NCBI RefSeq assembly: GCF_046054165.1
Contig: NZ_JBFNXK010000005.1
Location: forward strand, 1-64,000
DNA length: 64,000 nt
Direction: 5' to 3'
Source: Celerinatantimonas sp046054165
Lineage (GTDB): Bacteria; Pseudomonadota; Gammaproteobacteria; Enterobacterales; Celerinatantimonadaceae
The notes beneath the pieces are model-generated. The model was not told where the DNA came from and made no database searches. It worked only from the letters and a program-made list of their open reading frames with translations. Shown piece by piece: positions 8,926 through 17,972 of this stretch (positions are counted from its first letter, which is position 1; each line of letters begins with the position of its first letter). A program made the position numbers and the translations under genes.

Positions 8926-9495
8926 TTAATCTGAATAACATAATTGTTCAGACTGTTGTGCTGATGTTTTTTTCCGCCATCGAGAGGGGGTAAGCTGATA
9001 GAAATGCGAAAGCGGAGCATCCAGTCGATCCTGAATTGTCTCAATGTAATCAAATCCAGCTTTTAATAGTACATGTTGAGAAGCCAGATGATGTACTCGG
9101 GCATTGGCTGAGATAGCGGTCAAGGCTAATTGCTCAAATCCTGCGGCTAACATCGCTTTAGCCGCTTCAGTGGCGTAACCTTTTCCCCAAGCTTTCACCA
9201 TGAGTCGATACCCTAGATTAATGATATGGCGGTCAGCAAAATCCCGATGAGTTAGGCCCGAAAAACCAATGATATGCTCGGGCTCTTGGTGCGTGCTAAT
9301 CGCCCACATCCCAAATCCATTTTCTTGCCAGTGCGTCAGCCATTCCGTCAATTTTTGTTCAGCATAAGCCCAACTGGGGAAAGGGCCTTCTGGATTGAAG
9401 GTGTTGGTGGCTGGGTCGCCATAAATTGTAAATAAATCTGTTAAATCATCCATACTGGGCCGCCGCAGGAGCAGACGAGGTGTTTGTATATTCAT
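8926..9495 (-). CDS. GNAT family N-acetyltransferase (RimJ/RimL-like)
   Basis: A 189-residue acetyltransferase of the ribosomal-protein-alanine acetyltransferase type. It opens with the typical I-x-T-P-R-L-L-L-R-R block. An acetyl-CoA binding segment (GYRLMVKAWGKGYATEAAKAM, about residues 115-135) has the Q/R-x-x-G-x-G/A element in the form WGKGYA. It is followed by the usual A-x-V-H-x-L-A-S-x-x-V-L-x-K-A-G-F end. The acceptor (protein N-terminus, antibiotic or small molecule) cannot be predicted. It is a single gene ending at the shared terminator. The start ATG at 9495 lacks a clear Shine-Dalgarno. Confidence 0.85.
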   Translation of the reverse strand: MNIQTPRLLLRRPSMDDLTDLFTIYGDPATNTFNPEGPFPSWAYAEQKLTEWLTHWQENGFGMWAISTHQEPEHIIGFSGLTHRDFADRHIINLGYRLMVKAWGKGYATEAAKAMLAAGFEQLALTAISANARVHHLASQHVLLKAGFDYIETIQDRLDAPLSHFYQLTPSRWRKKTSAQQSEQLCYSD

Positions 9496-9833
9496 AAAGT
9501 TAAATTACGTCATTGAAGGCATTTACCTTACAAGGTAATAATGTCATATAGATGAAACGGCTATTGTTTTGAATCGATTAAAAATTCAATTTAATAGAAT
9601 TAATAGTCACATAATGCCGCTCATTGTGCTGATGTTCAATATATTTATTCAGGATGAATGAATTAATTTTCAAGATCGTTCGAATGGGCTATGCAATCTA
9701 TAGAAAGGCTAGGTTATCGCTCAGTTTGTAATCATTTTACAAAATTTAAAATGAATAGTTATACACTCATAGTCTGTTAGAATGGGTGCCGCTAACGGTT
9801 AACCTACAACTATTTTCAGAAGAGAGAACAGCA
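9496..9833. other. Intergenic region with a TTTGTAA dyad
   Basis: This non-coding, AT-rich stretch lies between divergent genes. It holds one clear operator-like dyad, TTTGTAATCATTTTACAAA at 9725-9743 (7-bp arms, 5-bp spacer), about 90 bases before yaiI. I see no RNA gene. Confidence 0.5.
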
Positions 9834-10283
9834 TTGAATATATGGGTGGATGCGGATGCTTGTCCGGTGGTTATTCGCAATATTTTAATTCGGGCATCCA
9901 ATCGACATAAAATAAAGACCACATTTATAGCGAATCGACCATTACCCATTCAGCCCTCGGCGTTTGTGAGTCAGTGGCAAGTTCATCAGGGTTTTGATGA
10001 AGCTGATCATGAATTAGTCAGACGAGTGTCAAATGGTGATTTAGTGGTCACTCAGGATTTAAGGCTTGTAGCTGACGTTTTTGGTAAATCAGCGATGGCA
10101 TTGAGCCCTCGAGGAGAATGGTTTGAGCCATCAACGATTCAATCACGAATTGCGCGTCGAGATTATAACGAAGTGCTCCGAGATAGTGGGGTCTTTACCG
10201 CCGGTCCGACGTCACTATCGAGCCGGGATAGTCAGAATTTTGCCAATAATCTTCAGCGTTGGATTAATCAAAGGAATGGATAG
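9834..10283 (+). CDS. yaiI: YaiI/YqxD family protein (DUF188)
   Basis: A 149-residue protein of the DUF188/PIN-like family. The opening NIWVDADACPVVIRNIL, the GFDEADHELV block, GDLVVTQDLRLV and the closing GGP-like segment (AGPTSLSSRDSQNFANNL) match the whole family in order. The acidic residues of the VDADAC and TQD motifs suggest a metal site, but the biochemical role is unknown. Homologues begin one or two residues before the IWVDADACP motif, so the TTG at 9834 is taken as the start. The frame is open upstream to 9786. It converges with the coiled-coil membrane-protein gene, leaving 12 bases between the stops. Confidence 0.85.
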   Translation: MNIWVDADACPVVIRNILIRASNRHKIKTTFIANRPLPIQPSAFVSQWQVHQGFDEADHELVRRVSNGDLVVTQDLRLVADVFGKSAMALSPRGEWFEPSTIQSRIARRDYNEVLRDSGVFTAGPTSLSSRDSQNFANNLQRWINQRNG

Positions 10284-10295
10284 TCGATTAAAAGG

Positions 10296-11120
10296 CTACC
10301 ATTTTTTCTTCGGTTGGAATAAGACATCGATATCGTCTTTTTCCTCTTCTTCTTTTTTCTGCTGGCTCTGCACTTTTTTCAATTTTTCGCTCATGTCATC
10401 ATTCATTTGATGCATTTGCTCTAGTTTCGCGATGAGGTAATCATCCTTATCGTTAATGTTGCTCACGACTGTGATGGCTTTATTCAGTAATTGACGTGCC
10501 GTTCCCCATTGCCGCATCGCTTGGGCTTCCATTGCTCGTTTGATAGCATTTTCGATATTTACTTTGAGCGTCATTAACTCCAGTCGACGATCTTCAGCAA
10601 CATAATTAGGCGTTGCCACACGTCCCCGAGAGTGCTCCGAACGAATGACGGAGCGCAACCGCTTGATTATTTTAAGCATCTGTACCGCCTCAGAGTCGGT
10701 ATCAGGGATCCTCAGAACAGCGGATTGCTCAATACCATTTCGCAGTTGTTCCATTTGATTTTTAGCGGCCTGAATTCGATCGTTGAGTCCTTTGAGCTCA
10801 GGATCTACTTTTTGAATTAAGGTGAGGGTCTTTAATATTCGGTTATGCAAAATGATCATGAGATCGGAAGAGTAAGGGATCCGGGAAGAATTTAATAGCA
10901 AATCTTCCGTTTCGCTGATCACTACTTTGTGCCGCGATATGGTTGCTCGTTGGTCCGCCAATAGCTTTTGCTTATATTGCAAAACGATATTGTATCCGAT
11001 CACAATAAACAGCAGGATGCCGATGGCAATGAGAACTAATGTAAAGATCATATCAGCAGGCTGAAATCCTTTAGTGTTAAGGGAGACGTAAAATGAACTC
11101 GCTTCCCCCCAATGGTCCAT
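10296..11120 (-). CDS. Membrane-anchored coiled-coil protein of unknown function
   Basis: No family is recognised. It has one strong membrane helix at about residues 23-45 (MIFTLVLIAIGILLFIVIGYNIVL). A long, charged, mostly helical cytoplasmic part follows with heptad-like stretches, and the C-terminus is very acidic then basic (QKKEEEEKDDIDVLFQPKKKW). The N-terminus overlaps the end of the upstream histidine kinase gene by 44 bases when counted from ATG 11120. The internal ATG at 11051 would remove the overlap and start right at the membrane helix. Neither has an ideal Shine-Dalgarno. The tight overlap suggests the protein works with the kinase, perhaps as its membrane sensor or anchor, because the kinase itself has no membrane segment. 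Confidence 0.72.
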   Translation of the reverse strand: MDHWGEASSFYVSLNTKGFQPADMIFTLVLIAIGILLFIVIGYNIVLQYKQKLLADQRATISRHKVVISETEDLLLNSSRIPYSSDLMIILHNRILKTLTLIQKVDPELKGLNDRIQAAKNQMEQLRNGIEQSAVLRIPDTDSEAVQMLKIIKRLRSVIRSEHSRGRVATPNYVAEDRRLELMTLKVNIENAIKRAMEAQAMRQWGTARQLLNKAITVVSNINDKDDYLIAKLEQMHQMNDDMSEKLKKVQSQQKKEEEEKDDIDVLFQPKKKW

Positions 11121-11766
11121 TATTTTTTAGTATAACTGAACCACAAAGTGAATGATTTTTATGCGCTCGAGCAATAAGTTTCGCAAAATAGAGTCCTAAA
11201 CCGCTACGATTCTGACTCAGCATCGAAAGGCTAGGTTTATCGAGTTTTGCCAAATCGATTATATCATCAGGATAGCCATCTCCATCATCATTTATCTTAA
11301 TTTCTAAAGTGTTATCGGCATTATACGCAACAATTTTAATTGTTTTTTTACAATAACGGATCGAATTTACGATGATATCGCCCAGCAAAAGCTGAATGAG
11401 CTCTGTATCACAGTGCCATGTAAGATCCTCATCTACCTCAATTAAAATATCAATTCCCTGTTGCTGGGCCAACCATCGATATCGATCAAACAAATCGGTT
11501 AACAAATCAGCGATAAATGCATGGGTGATATTAACACCAAACATTTTTTGATCGGATCGAAAAATAGCCAATAATTGTACCAAGGTACCGTTTATTCGGG
11601 ATGATTCGTAGTAGAGCCTCGCTAGTTCCCGACGTGTTTTATGGGTTTGCTCTGGATCCATTGCCATTGATTCAATAGATTGATTCAGCAAACTTAACGA
11701 GTTCTTGATATCATGGACAATTGTTGCCAATACTGTTGAAAAATCCAATGAATCTGAAAAAGGCAT
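11077..11766 (-). CDS. Orphan cytoplasmic histidine kinase
   Basis: A short (229 aa) kinase built only of a dimerisation/phosphoacceptor part and a catalytic ATPase part. The H box is HDIKNSL with H18 as phosphoacceptor. The N box is reduced to VNSIRY (N134), the G1 box is DDGDGYP (161-166) and the G2 box is SGLGLYFAKLIA (188-199). There is no transmembrane, PAS, HAMP or other sensor domain, and no response regulator gene lies nearby. The overlapping downstream gene encodes a membrane coiled-coil protein that may supply membrane location or signal input. The gene is divergent from cysB. Confidence 0.85.
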   Translation of the reverse strand: MPFSDSLDFSTVLATIVHDIKNSLSLLNQSIESMAMDPEQTHKTRRELARLYYESSRINGTLVQLLAIFRSDQKMFGVNITHAFIADLLTDLFDRYRWLAQQQGIDILIEVDEDLTWHCDTELIQLLLGDIIVNSIRYCKKTIKIVAYNADNTLEIKINDDGDGYPDDIIDLAKLDKPSLSMLSQNRSGLGLYFAKLIARAHKNHSLCGSVILKNNGPLGGSEFILRLP

Positions 11767-11884
11767 GGTGATTGCACTTAAAATCGCATATAACTTGTTT
11801 TAAGCTTAACTGCTAGCTTGAAAAGCGTAAAGATTCGAACGATTAGTTATCGTTTGCCTCGTTAAATATAATTTGATTGAGCCC

Positions 11885-12871
11885 ATGAAATTACAGCAAT
11901 TGCGATATATTGTCGAAGTACTGAACCACGACCTGAATGTTTCTGCAACCGCGGAGAGTCTTTATACATCCCAACCCGGGATTAGCAAACAGGTTCGGAC
12001 ACTGGAAGATGAGCTTGGGGTCCAGATTTTTGAAAGAAGTGGAAAACATTTGACCCGGGTGACATCAGCGGGTCGAGAGATCATCCGGATCAGCTCAGAA
12101 ATTTTAGCAAAAGTTGAGAGTATCAAGGCTGTAGCAAGTCAGCATACCCATCCGGATCAAGGGACGTTGAACATATCGACGACTCATACTCAAGCGCGAT
12201 ATGCATTACCTGAAGCGATTCGAGGTTTTATCCAACGTTATCCCAATGTCTCGTTGAATATGCATCAGGGAACGCCGTCACAAATTGCTGAGGCGGTTGC
12301 TAAGGGGACGGCGGATTTTGCGATAGCAACGGAAGCACTCTATATTTTCTCCGATTTGATTACGCTCCCTTGTTATTATTGGAACCGAAGTATTCTCGTA
12401 AAACCTGATCACCCGTTAGCCAAAAAACGGCAACGAGGAGAAGTTATTTCTATTGAAGATGTCGCACAGTATTCTCTGGTCACTTACACCTTTGGTTTTA
12501 CGGGTAAGTCAGAGCTTGATAAAGCATTTAATCAGGCTGGACTAAAGCCTAAAATTGTTTTTACGGCGACCGATGCGGATGTTATTAAAACCTATGTGAG
12601 AGTTGGGATCGGGATTGGTGTCTTAGCGACGATGGCTATCGATTCGGAAGAAGATAGTGATTTAGTGGCTATTGATGCGAGTCATTTATTTAGGGCGAGC
12701 ATCACGAAGATCTGTTTTCGCAAAGGAACATTTTTGCGTAGTTATATGTACGATTTTATTGAGCGATTTGCTCCACATTTGACACGTAACATCGTTGATC
12801 AGGCTGTTTTGGCCAAAAGTACGGAAGAGGTTGATAAACTTTTTGAGGATGTACATTTGCCAATGTATTAG
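11885..12871 (+). CDS. cysB: LysR-type regulator CysB of sulfur assimilation
   Basis: CysB activates the cysteine/sulfate assimilation regulon in response to N-acetylserine or O-acetylserine. The N-terminal winged helix starts with MKLQQLRYIVEVLNHDLNVS, and TSQPGISKQVRTLEDELG is the recognition helix region. TTHTQARYALP at about residue 100 is the ligand-binding segment characteristic of CysB/Cbl rather than of other LysR proteins. I start at ATG 11885, matching the family N-terminus and giving 328 residues. A TTG four codons upstream is also in frame. A good terminator follows. Confidence 0.95.
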   Translation: MKLQQLRYIVEVLNHDLNVSATAESLYTSQPGISKQVRTLEDELGVQIFERSGKHLTRVTSAGREIIRISSEILAKVESIKAVASQHTHPDQGTLNISTTHTQARYALPEAIRGFIQRYPNVSLNMHQGTPSQIAEAVAKGTADFAIATEALYIFSDLITLPCYYWNRSILVKPDHPLAKKRQRGEVISIEDVAQYSLVTYTFGFTGKSELDKAFNQAGLKPKIVFTATDADVIKTYVRVGIGIGVLATMAIDSEEDSDLVAIDASHLFRASITKICFRKGTFLRSYMYDFIERFAPHLTRNIVDQAVLAKSTEEVDKLFEDVHLPMY

Positions 12872-12952
12872 CACTTATGCAGTAAGGTGATTGGGCTTGC
12901 GCATTTGGATTTGTGCCTCAAGTTGAATCATATTACTTGTTACAATTGTAAG

Positions 12953-12982
12953 GCCCGTGATCACGTGTGATACGGGCTTTTT
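12953..12982 (+). terminator. Intrinsic terminator of cysB
   Basis: GCCCGT at 12953-12958 pairs with ACGGGC at 12972-12977, and ATCAC/GTGAT pair inside it, followed by TTTTT. It also sits just past the sdaA stop of the opposite strand. Confidence 0.82.
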
Positions 12983-12985
12983 GCA

Positions 12986-14356
12986 TTAACATTCGATAAT
13001 ATTTACAGCTAATCCACCCCGGGCAGTTTCTTTATATTTAGTTTTCATATCTTTACCCGTTTGCCACATTGTTCGAATGGCTTTATCTAGGGATATAGTA
13101 TGGATCCCTGTTCCTCGCAATGCCAGCCGTGAGGCATTCAACGCTTTGATGGCTCCCATTGCATTGCGTTCAATACAAGGAACCTGAACGAGGCCACCAA
13201 CGGGGTCACATGTTAACCCCAGATTATGCTCAATAGCGATTTCCGCAGCATTTTCAATTTGTTCTGGTGTTCCTCCTAGAATGGCGGTTAAGCCTGCAGC
13301 GGCCATCGATGAAGCAACCCCCACTTCGCCTTGGCAACCAACTTCGGCACCAGAAATAGACGCATTTTGCTTATATAAACTACCTATTGCCGTAGCGGTT
13401 AAAAAATAGCGTCGACAGTCAAGACGAGTCAGAGGAGTAACAAACTGATTATAGTAAGCCAGTGTTGCAGGAATAATGCCGGCTGCTCCATTAGTCGGGG
13501 CTGTAATGACACGACCTCCGGCCGCATTTTCTTCACTTACGGCTAATGCAAATAAGTTAACCCAATCAAGGGTATTTAATGGATCGTTTGAAAGCTTTTG
13601 AGAGGCTTGCAGCTGTTGGTAGAGCGTTGATGCCCGGCGCTTGAGCTTTAACCCCCCTGGAAGTATTCCTTCCTGATGGATCCCGCGATGAATACATTGA
13701 TGCATTGTATCCCAGAGCATTTCGCAATAGTCATCCACGCTCTCAGGTTGAGTATGTTGGGTTTCATTCGCTAAGATCAGAGTGGCAATACTCATCCCGG
13801 TTTGGTTACATAATTGTAATAGTTGGGCAGCACTGGTAAACGGGTAGGGGTCGGTTGACTGTGTGGGGGATGGATGGTTAGCATTCATTGCATCAGCATC
13901 GGTAATAAATCCACCACCTAATGAATAATAGGTTTTATCGACGTGCTCGCCGTTTTCAAAGTGGGCATGAAAAGTCATGGCATTATTATGCCCAGGATGG
14001 GTTTTTCGGCGATGAAAGATGATGCCATCCTGCCGTGGAAATGAGATGGTTTGTGTGCCTGCTAATAGCAGCGCCTGCTGTTGTTCAACAGCATTGAGTA
14101 ACGAGGGGATCTGGTCGCAATCAACCGTCTCGGGAGCTTTGCCTAACAGCCCTAAGATGATAGCTTTCCCTGTTCCATGACCATGACCTGTGGCCCCAAG
14201 AGAACCAAATAATTCGATATAAAGTTCAGTTTTGTGACTAAACTGGGGATGCGTAATGAGCCATTGTGCAAATTGATTCGCGGCAATCATGGGCCCAACG
14301 GTATGGGAGCTCGAAGGTCCAATACCAATCGTGAATAAATCAAAAATACTGATCAT
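12986..14356 (-). CDS. sdaA: L-serine dehydratase (Fe-S type)
   Basis: Deaminates L-serine to pyruvate and ammonia using a [4Fe-4S] cluster. The protein opens with MISIFDLFTIGIGPSSSHTVGPM, the beta-domain signature of one-chain SdaA enzymes. NGAAGIIPA, GCQGEVGVASSMAAA and CDPVGGLVQVPCIERN carry the substrate and cluster-binding parts. I start at ATG 14356, which gives 456 residues, close to the E. coli enzyme. The frame is open 31 codons further, but those residues do not belong to the family and overlap nudL. It is the last gene of the pabB-nudL-sdaA set, in the same order as in E. coli. Confidence 0.95.
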   Translation of the reverse strand: MISIFDLFTIGIGPSSSHTVGPMIAANQFAQWLITHPQFSHKTELYIELFGSLGATGHGHGTGKAIILGLLGKAPETVDCDQIPSLLNAVEQQQALLLAGTQTISFPRQDGIIFHRRKTHPGHNNAMTFHAHFENGEHVDKTYYSLGGGFITDADAMNANHPSPTQSTDPYPFTSAAQLLQLCNQTGMSIATLILANETQHTQPESVDDYCEMLWDTMHQCIHRGIHQEGILPGGLKLKRRASTLYQQLQASQKLSNDPLNTLDWVNLFALAVSEENAAGGRVITAPTNGAAGIIPATLAYYNQFVTPLTRLDCRRYFLTATAIGSLYKQNASISGAEVGCQGEVGVASSMAAAGLTAILGGTPEQIENAAEIAIEHNLGLTCDPVGGLVQVPCIERNAMGAIKALNASRLALRGTGIHTISLDKAIRTMWQTGKDMKTKYKETARGGLAVNIIEC

Positions 14357-14391
14357 GGTGGTGATTAAAAAACTCGGTGCATAGATGAAAT

Positions 14392-14958
14392 TTAAGCATG
14401 GGTGAATAATGTTGCGAGTCGGTGTAAAACTGCAGCGGTTGCTCCCCAAATAACATAGCCATTGACCTCAATAAAGTAGAGTGTTTGTCGCTGTCGATGG
14501 CGCTCTATTTTTAGAGGCTGATAATGACTAAGTTCTAATAATGGTGCAAGTGGGAGATGGATAATCTCATCAACTTCGGTTGGATTGGCGGTTAATTGAA
14601 ATGGTTCGGTGATCAATCCAATAAATGGAGACATAATAAAGTGTTCCCCTGCAAGTTGATCGGGTAGTCGGCTGACTAATTGAACCTTATGGGGGGATAG
14701 GCCAATTTCTTCATAAGATTCACGGAGTGCGGTATACCCCAAATTATGATCGGTATGCTCAAAACATCCACCAGGAAAGGAGAACTGTCTGGCATGATGT
14801 TTGAGCTGCGCACTCCGGCGAGTAATGATGATATACCATTGCCCATTTTCCAAATACACCGGTAAAAGTGTGGCCGCTGCAATTCGATTCGTATTCTGCT
14901 GATGATATGCTGACTTCAACGGCGTCAGTAATAATTGGGATAACCAGTGTCGGCTCAT
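14392..14958 (-). CDS. nudL: Nudix hydrolase NudL (CoA pyrophosphatase)
   Basis: A predicted coenzyme A pyrophosphatase. The Nudix box runs from GGCFEHTD to RESYEEIGL (about residues 61-83), and the upstream L-x-x-L-K-x-A-Y then N-R-I-A-A-A-T-L-L-P-V-Y region resembles the NuCoA signature. Length (188 aa) is usual for YeaB/NudL. Its ATG shares an ATGA overlap with the pabB stop, so translation is probably coupled. sdaA starts 36 bases after its stop. The pabB-nudL-sdaA order is conserved with E. coli. Confidence 0.93.
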   Translation of the reverse strand: MSRHWLSQLLLTPLKSAYHQQNTNRIAAATLLPVYLENGQWYIIITRRSAQLKHHARQFSFPGGCFEHTDHNLGYTALRESYEEIGLSPHKVQLVSRLPDQLAGEHFIMSPFIGLITEPFQLTANPTEVDEIIHLPLAPLLELSHYQPLKIERHRQRQTLYFIEVNGYVIWGATAAVLHRLATLFTHA

Positions 14959-16307
14959 AAGATCTCCTGTAAAACGGGGAGAATTCGACCAAGTTTATCA
15001 TGGCATTCCTGATATTCTTCATGAACATCGGAATCAGCGACAATTCCACCTCCCGCCCATGTGAATAATGTCCCTTGTTCAGCAACCAGAGTTCGGATCG
15101 TAATATTAGTATCCATTTTCCCACTCTGGCAGATATAACCAATGGAACCACAATAGGCATTACGTCGGTGTGGCTCAATTTGTTCAATAATTTCCATGGC
15201 TCGCACTTTGGGCGCTCCTGTGATCGAGCCCCCAGGAAAACAGGCGCGTAAAAGGTCTTCCGCACAGAGATCTGAGCGAAGTTCTCCTGTGATGGTACTG
15301 ACCAAATGATGTACTGCCGGAAATGATTCAATATCAAAGAGTTTAGGGACCCGAACGGTTCCAGGCTTACTGACCCGGCCAATGTCATTGCGAAGTAGAT
15401 CAACAATCATGACATTCTCTGCACGATCTTTTGGGGATAATCGGAGCTGCTCAGCATTGTTATGGTCGGTTATGGCATCCGTTCCTCGGGGCCGTGTTCC
15501 CTTAATCGGTTTAGTTTCAATATGGTTGCCGTCTAATGCAATAAAGCGTTCCGGCGATATCGACAATATAGTGGATTGTGGGAGCTGAATATAAGCACTA
15601 TATGGTGCACCATTAGTGGCTAATAATTGTTGATAAGCGGTGCGAATATCGCCCTGATATTGGCTGGTAAATTGCTGAGTTAGATTGATCTGATAGCAAT
15701 CCCCTTGGCGCAGATAATTCTGAATCTGGGCAAAACGGTTTTCGTAGGCGGCAAAAGGGAGATCCGTTTGCCATGTATTCAGTAGTCTAAAAGGTTGTAA
15801 TGGCTGAACGGATAATTGCTGTAACCAGCGATAACGATACTGCCAATAGTGTTCTGCATCCGGATGATTGACGACTAACCACTGCTGATGATCATCATGA
15901 TCGACAATAATCACCCAATCATAAACACCGACAGCCATATCAGGTGTTTGTAGTCTGGTTTTGTTCAAAACCGGGATAGGTTCAACACGTCTTCCTAAAT
16001 CGTATCCCCATAAACCGACTAATCCGCCACTGAAAGGGAATTCAGATGGCGATGACTCTGGGAAAAATTGTTGGCGTAGCTGTTGGCATAGCTCAAAAGG
16101 ATCCGCTTGGCTTATTTGGTAATGGTCACCATCCCAGATGGTGGTATCGCTATTATAGGTTGTCAGTGTTGCGATCGGATCGGCAACATAGATATCGAAT
16201 TTTTCATTGGAATCAGGGGCGCTATGTAGCATTTGACTCCAGCGATGCGGCCCAAGTATTTGCATCAGCAGTTCAGCTGTGAACTTAACGGGCTGAAAAT
16301 GAATCAT
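14955..16307 (-). CDS. pabB: Aminodeoxychorismate synthase component I
   Basis: Converts chorismate and glutamine-derived ammonia to 4-amino-4-deoxychorismate, the precursor of p-aminobenzoate and folate, together with PabA. The C-terminal chorismate-binding domain shows SPERFIAL (about residue 250), the PIKGTRPRG motif with the conserved lysine of PabB enzymes, and GGSITGAPKVRAMEIIEQIEP near residue 350. The 450-residue length is normal. It is the first gene of pabB-nudL-sdaA and is divergent from the fumarase gene. No good Shine-Dalgarno precedes ATG 16307. Confidence 0.95.
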   Translation of the reverse strand: MIHFQPVKFTAELLMQILGPHRWSQMLHSAPDSNEKFDIYVADPIATLTTYNSDTTIWDGDHYQISQADPFELCQQLRQQFFPESSPSEFPFSGGLVGLWGYDLGRRVEPIPVLNKTRLQTPDMAVGVYDWVIIVDHDDHQQWLVVNHPDAEHYWQYRYRWLQQLSVQPLQPFRLLNTWQTDLPFAAYENRFAQIQNYLRQGDCYQINLTQQFTSQYQGDIRTAYQQLLATNGAPYSAYIQLPQSTILSISPERFIALDGNHIETKPIKGTRPRGTDAITDHNNAEQLRLSPKDRAENVMIVDLLRNDIGRVSKPGTVRVPKLFDIESFPAVHHLVSTITGELRSDLCAEDLLRACFPGGSITGAPKVRAMEIIEQIEPHRRNAYCGSIGYICQSGKMDTNITIRTLVAEQGTLFTWAGGGIVADSDVHEEYQECHDKLGRILPVLQEIL

Positions 16308-16457
16308 ATAAGGCGTTATTTACTATGATTATAGAATGCGAAGCGCTAGTCTAAACTGGACGATAAGCGTAACACAAATTAACTTTTCACGCTCTTAAAA
16401 CAAAATAAACTCAGATTGTGAAGGTGCTCTGCATCCTTGCTTAAAAGGAGAACATTC

Positions 16458-17972
16458 ATGACCGTCATACATAAACAAGATGTTGTTGATAGTGTGGCTG
16501 ATGCGTTGCAATTTATTTCTTACTACCATCCAGTTGATTTTATTGATGCGATGGCTAGGGCTTATGAACAGGAACTGAATCCAGCGGCTAAAGATGCGAT
16601 CGGGCAAATATTAATTAATTCCAAGATGTCTGCACAAGGGCACCGACCTATTTGTCAGGATACCGGGATTGTTACGGTATTTGTGAAAGTCGGGATGCAA
16701 GTACAATGGGATTGTGATGAGCCGCTGCAATCCATTATTGATGAAGGTGTTCGTAAAGCCTATAGCAATCCGGCTAATCCATTGCGGAAATCATTAGTCG
16801 CTGATCCGGCGGGGAGTCGGAAAAATACTCGGGATAATGCTCCTGCGGTGGTGCATATGGAGTTGGTTTCTGGATCGGACATTACCATTAGCATTGCAGC
16901 TAAAGGGGGAGGGTCAGAAAATAAAGCAAAAATGGTGATGCTAAATCCATCGGATGATATTGCTGCATGGGTTGAAAAGACTTTGCCCCTCATGGGAGCT
17001 GGATGGTGTCCGCCTGGAATGTTGGGAATTGGTATTGGTGGAACGGCCGAAAAAGCGGCGGTGATGGCTAAAGAAGCCTTAATGGAACCTTGTAATATTC
17101 AAGAACTTCAAGCACGAGGTGCTGAAACAACAGATGAAAAACTTCGTTTAGATATCTATCAACGGGTGAATCGTTTGGGGATCGGCGCACAGGGGCTCGG
17201 TGGTTTGACAACCGTGTTAGATGTAAAAGTGAAAAGTTGTGCAACCCATGCAGCGTCGAAGCCGGTAGTCATGATCCCTAATTGTGCGGCGACTCGGCAT
17301 ATTGAATTCACCTTGGATGGTAGTGGCCCCGCAAGCTTTGATCCGCCCTCATTAGATCACTGGCCGGAAATTAGTCTGGAGAATAGTGAAACCAGTCAAC
17401 GGGTTTTCTTAGATCAAATTACTCAGGAAGACATCGCCAGTTGGAAAGCGGGGGATACATTATTACTGAATGGTAAAATCTTAACTGGACGAGATGCGGC
17501 TCATAAACGAATTCAGGAATTACTCGAAGCTGGGGAACCCCTCCCTGAGGGCGTTGATTTTCGGGGACGCTTTATTTATTACGTTGGTCCTGTTGATGCG
17601 GTAGGTGATGAAGTGGTTGGTCCCGCAGGCCCGACGACTTCGACTCGAATGGATAAATTTACGGAGATGATGTTAGGGCAGGCGGGTCTTATGGGCATGA
17701 TCGGGAAAGCTGAACGGGGAGCCGAAACGGTTGAGTCTATTCGTCAACATCAAGCGGTTTATTTAATGGCTGTAGGGGGCGCAGCTTATTTGGTCGCCAA
17801 AGCGATTAAAAAATCCAGGGTTGTTGCTTTTGCCGATTTGGGGATGGAGGCTATTTACGAATTCGAAGTCTCTGACATGCCGGTCACTGTAGCCGTAGAT
17901 TGTCATGGTAAAAATATTCATGAGATTGGGCCTGCTATTTGGAAGGTAAAAATCGCTGATCCACAGTTATAA
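16458..17972 (+). CDS. fumA: Class I fumarate hydratase (4Fe-4S)
   Basis: Interconverts fumarate and L-malate in the TCA cycle or its reductive branch, using an oxygen-sensitive [4Fe-4S] cluster. Alpha-domain (RPICQDTGIVTVFV) and later GPAGPTTSTRMDKFTEMML segments mark the single-chain FumA/FumB class. Likely cluster cysteines lie in PICQDTG, IPNCAATRH and GWCPPG contexts. ATG 16458 is chosen because AAGGAG lies eight bases upstream, giving 504 residues. Seven more codons are in frame before it. It is a monocistronic gene. It could equally be called fumB-like, since the two E. coli enzymes are not separable here. Confidence 0.94.
   Translation: MTVIHKQDVVDSVADALQFISYYHPVDFIDAMARAYEQELNPAAKDAIGQILINSKMSAQGHRPICQDTGIVTVFVKVGMQVQWDCDEPLQSIIDEGVRKAYSNPANPLRKSLVADPAGSRKNTRDNAPAVVHMELVSGSDITISIAAKGGGSENKAKMVMLNPSDDIAAWVEKTLPLMGAGWCPPGMLGIGIGGTAEKAAVMAKEALMEPCNIQELQARGAETTDEKLRLDIYQRVNRLGIGAQGLGGLTTVLDVKVKSCATHAASKPVVMIPNCAATRHIEFTLDGSGPASFDPPSLDHWPEISLENSETSQRVFLDQITQEDIASWKAGDTLLLNGKILTGRDAAHKRIQELLEAGEPLPEGVDFRGRFIYYVGPVDAVGDEVVGPAGPTTSTRMDKFTEMMLGQAGLMGMIGKAERGAETVESIRQHQAVYLMAVGGAAYLVAKAIKKSRVVAFADLGMEAIYEFEVSDMPVTVAVDCHGKNIHEIGPAIWKVKIADPQL

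Noticed and set aside
14759..15406. 215-codon alternative frame over the pabB end and nudL start
   Set aside because: pabB and nudL are both clear and joined by an ATGA overlap. This frame resembles nothing.
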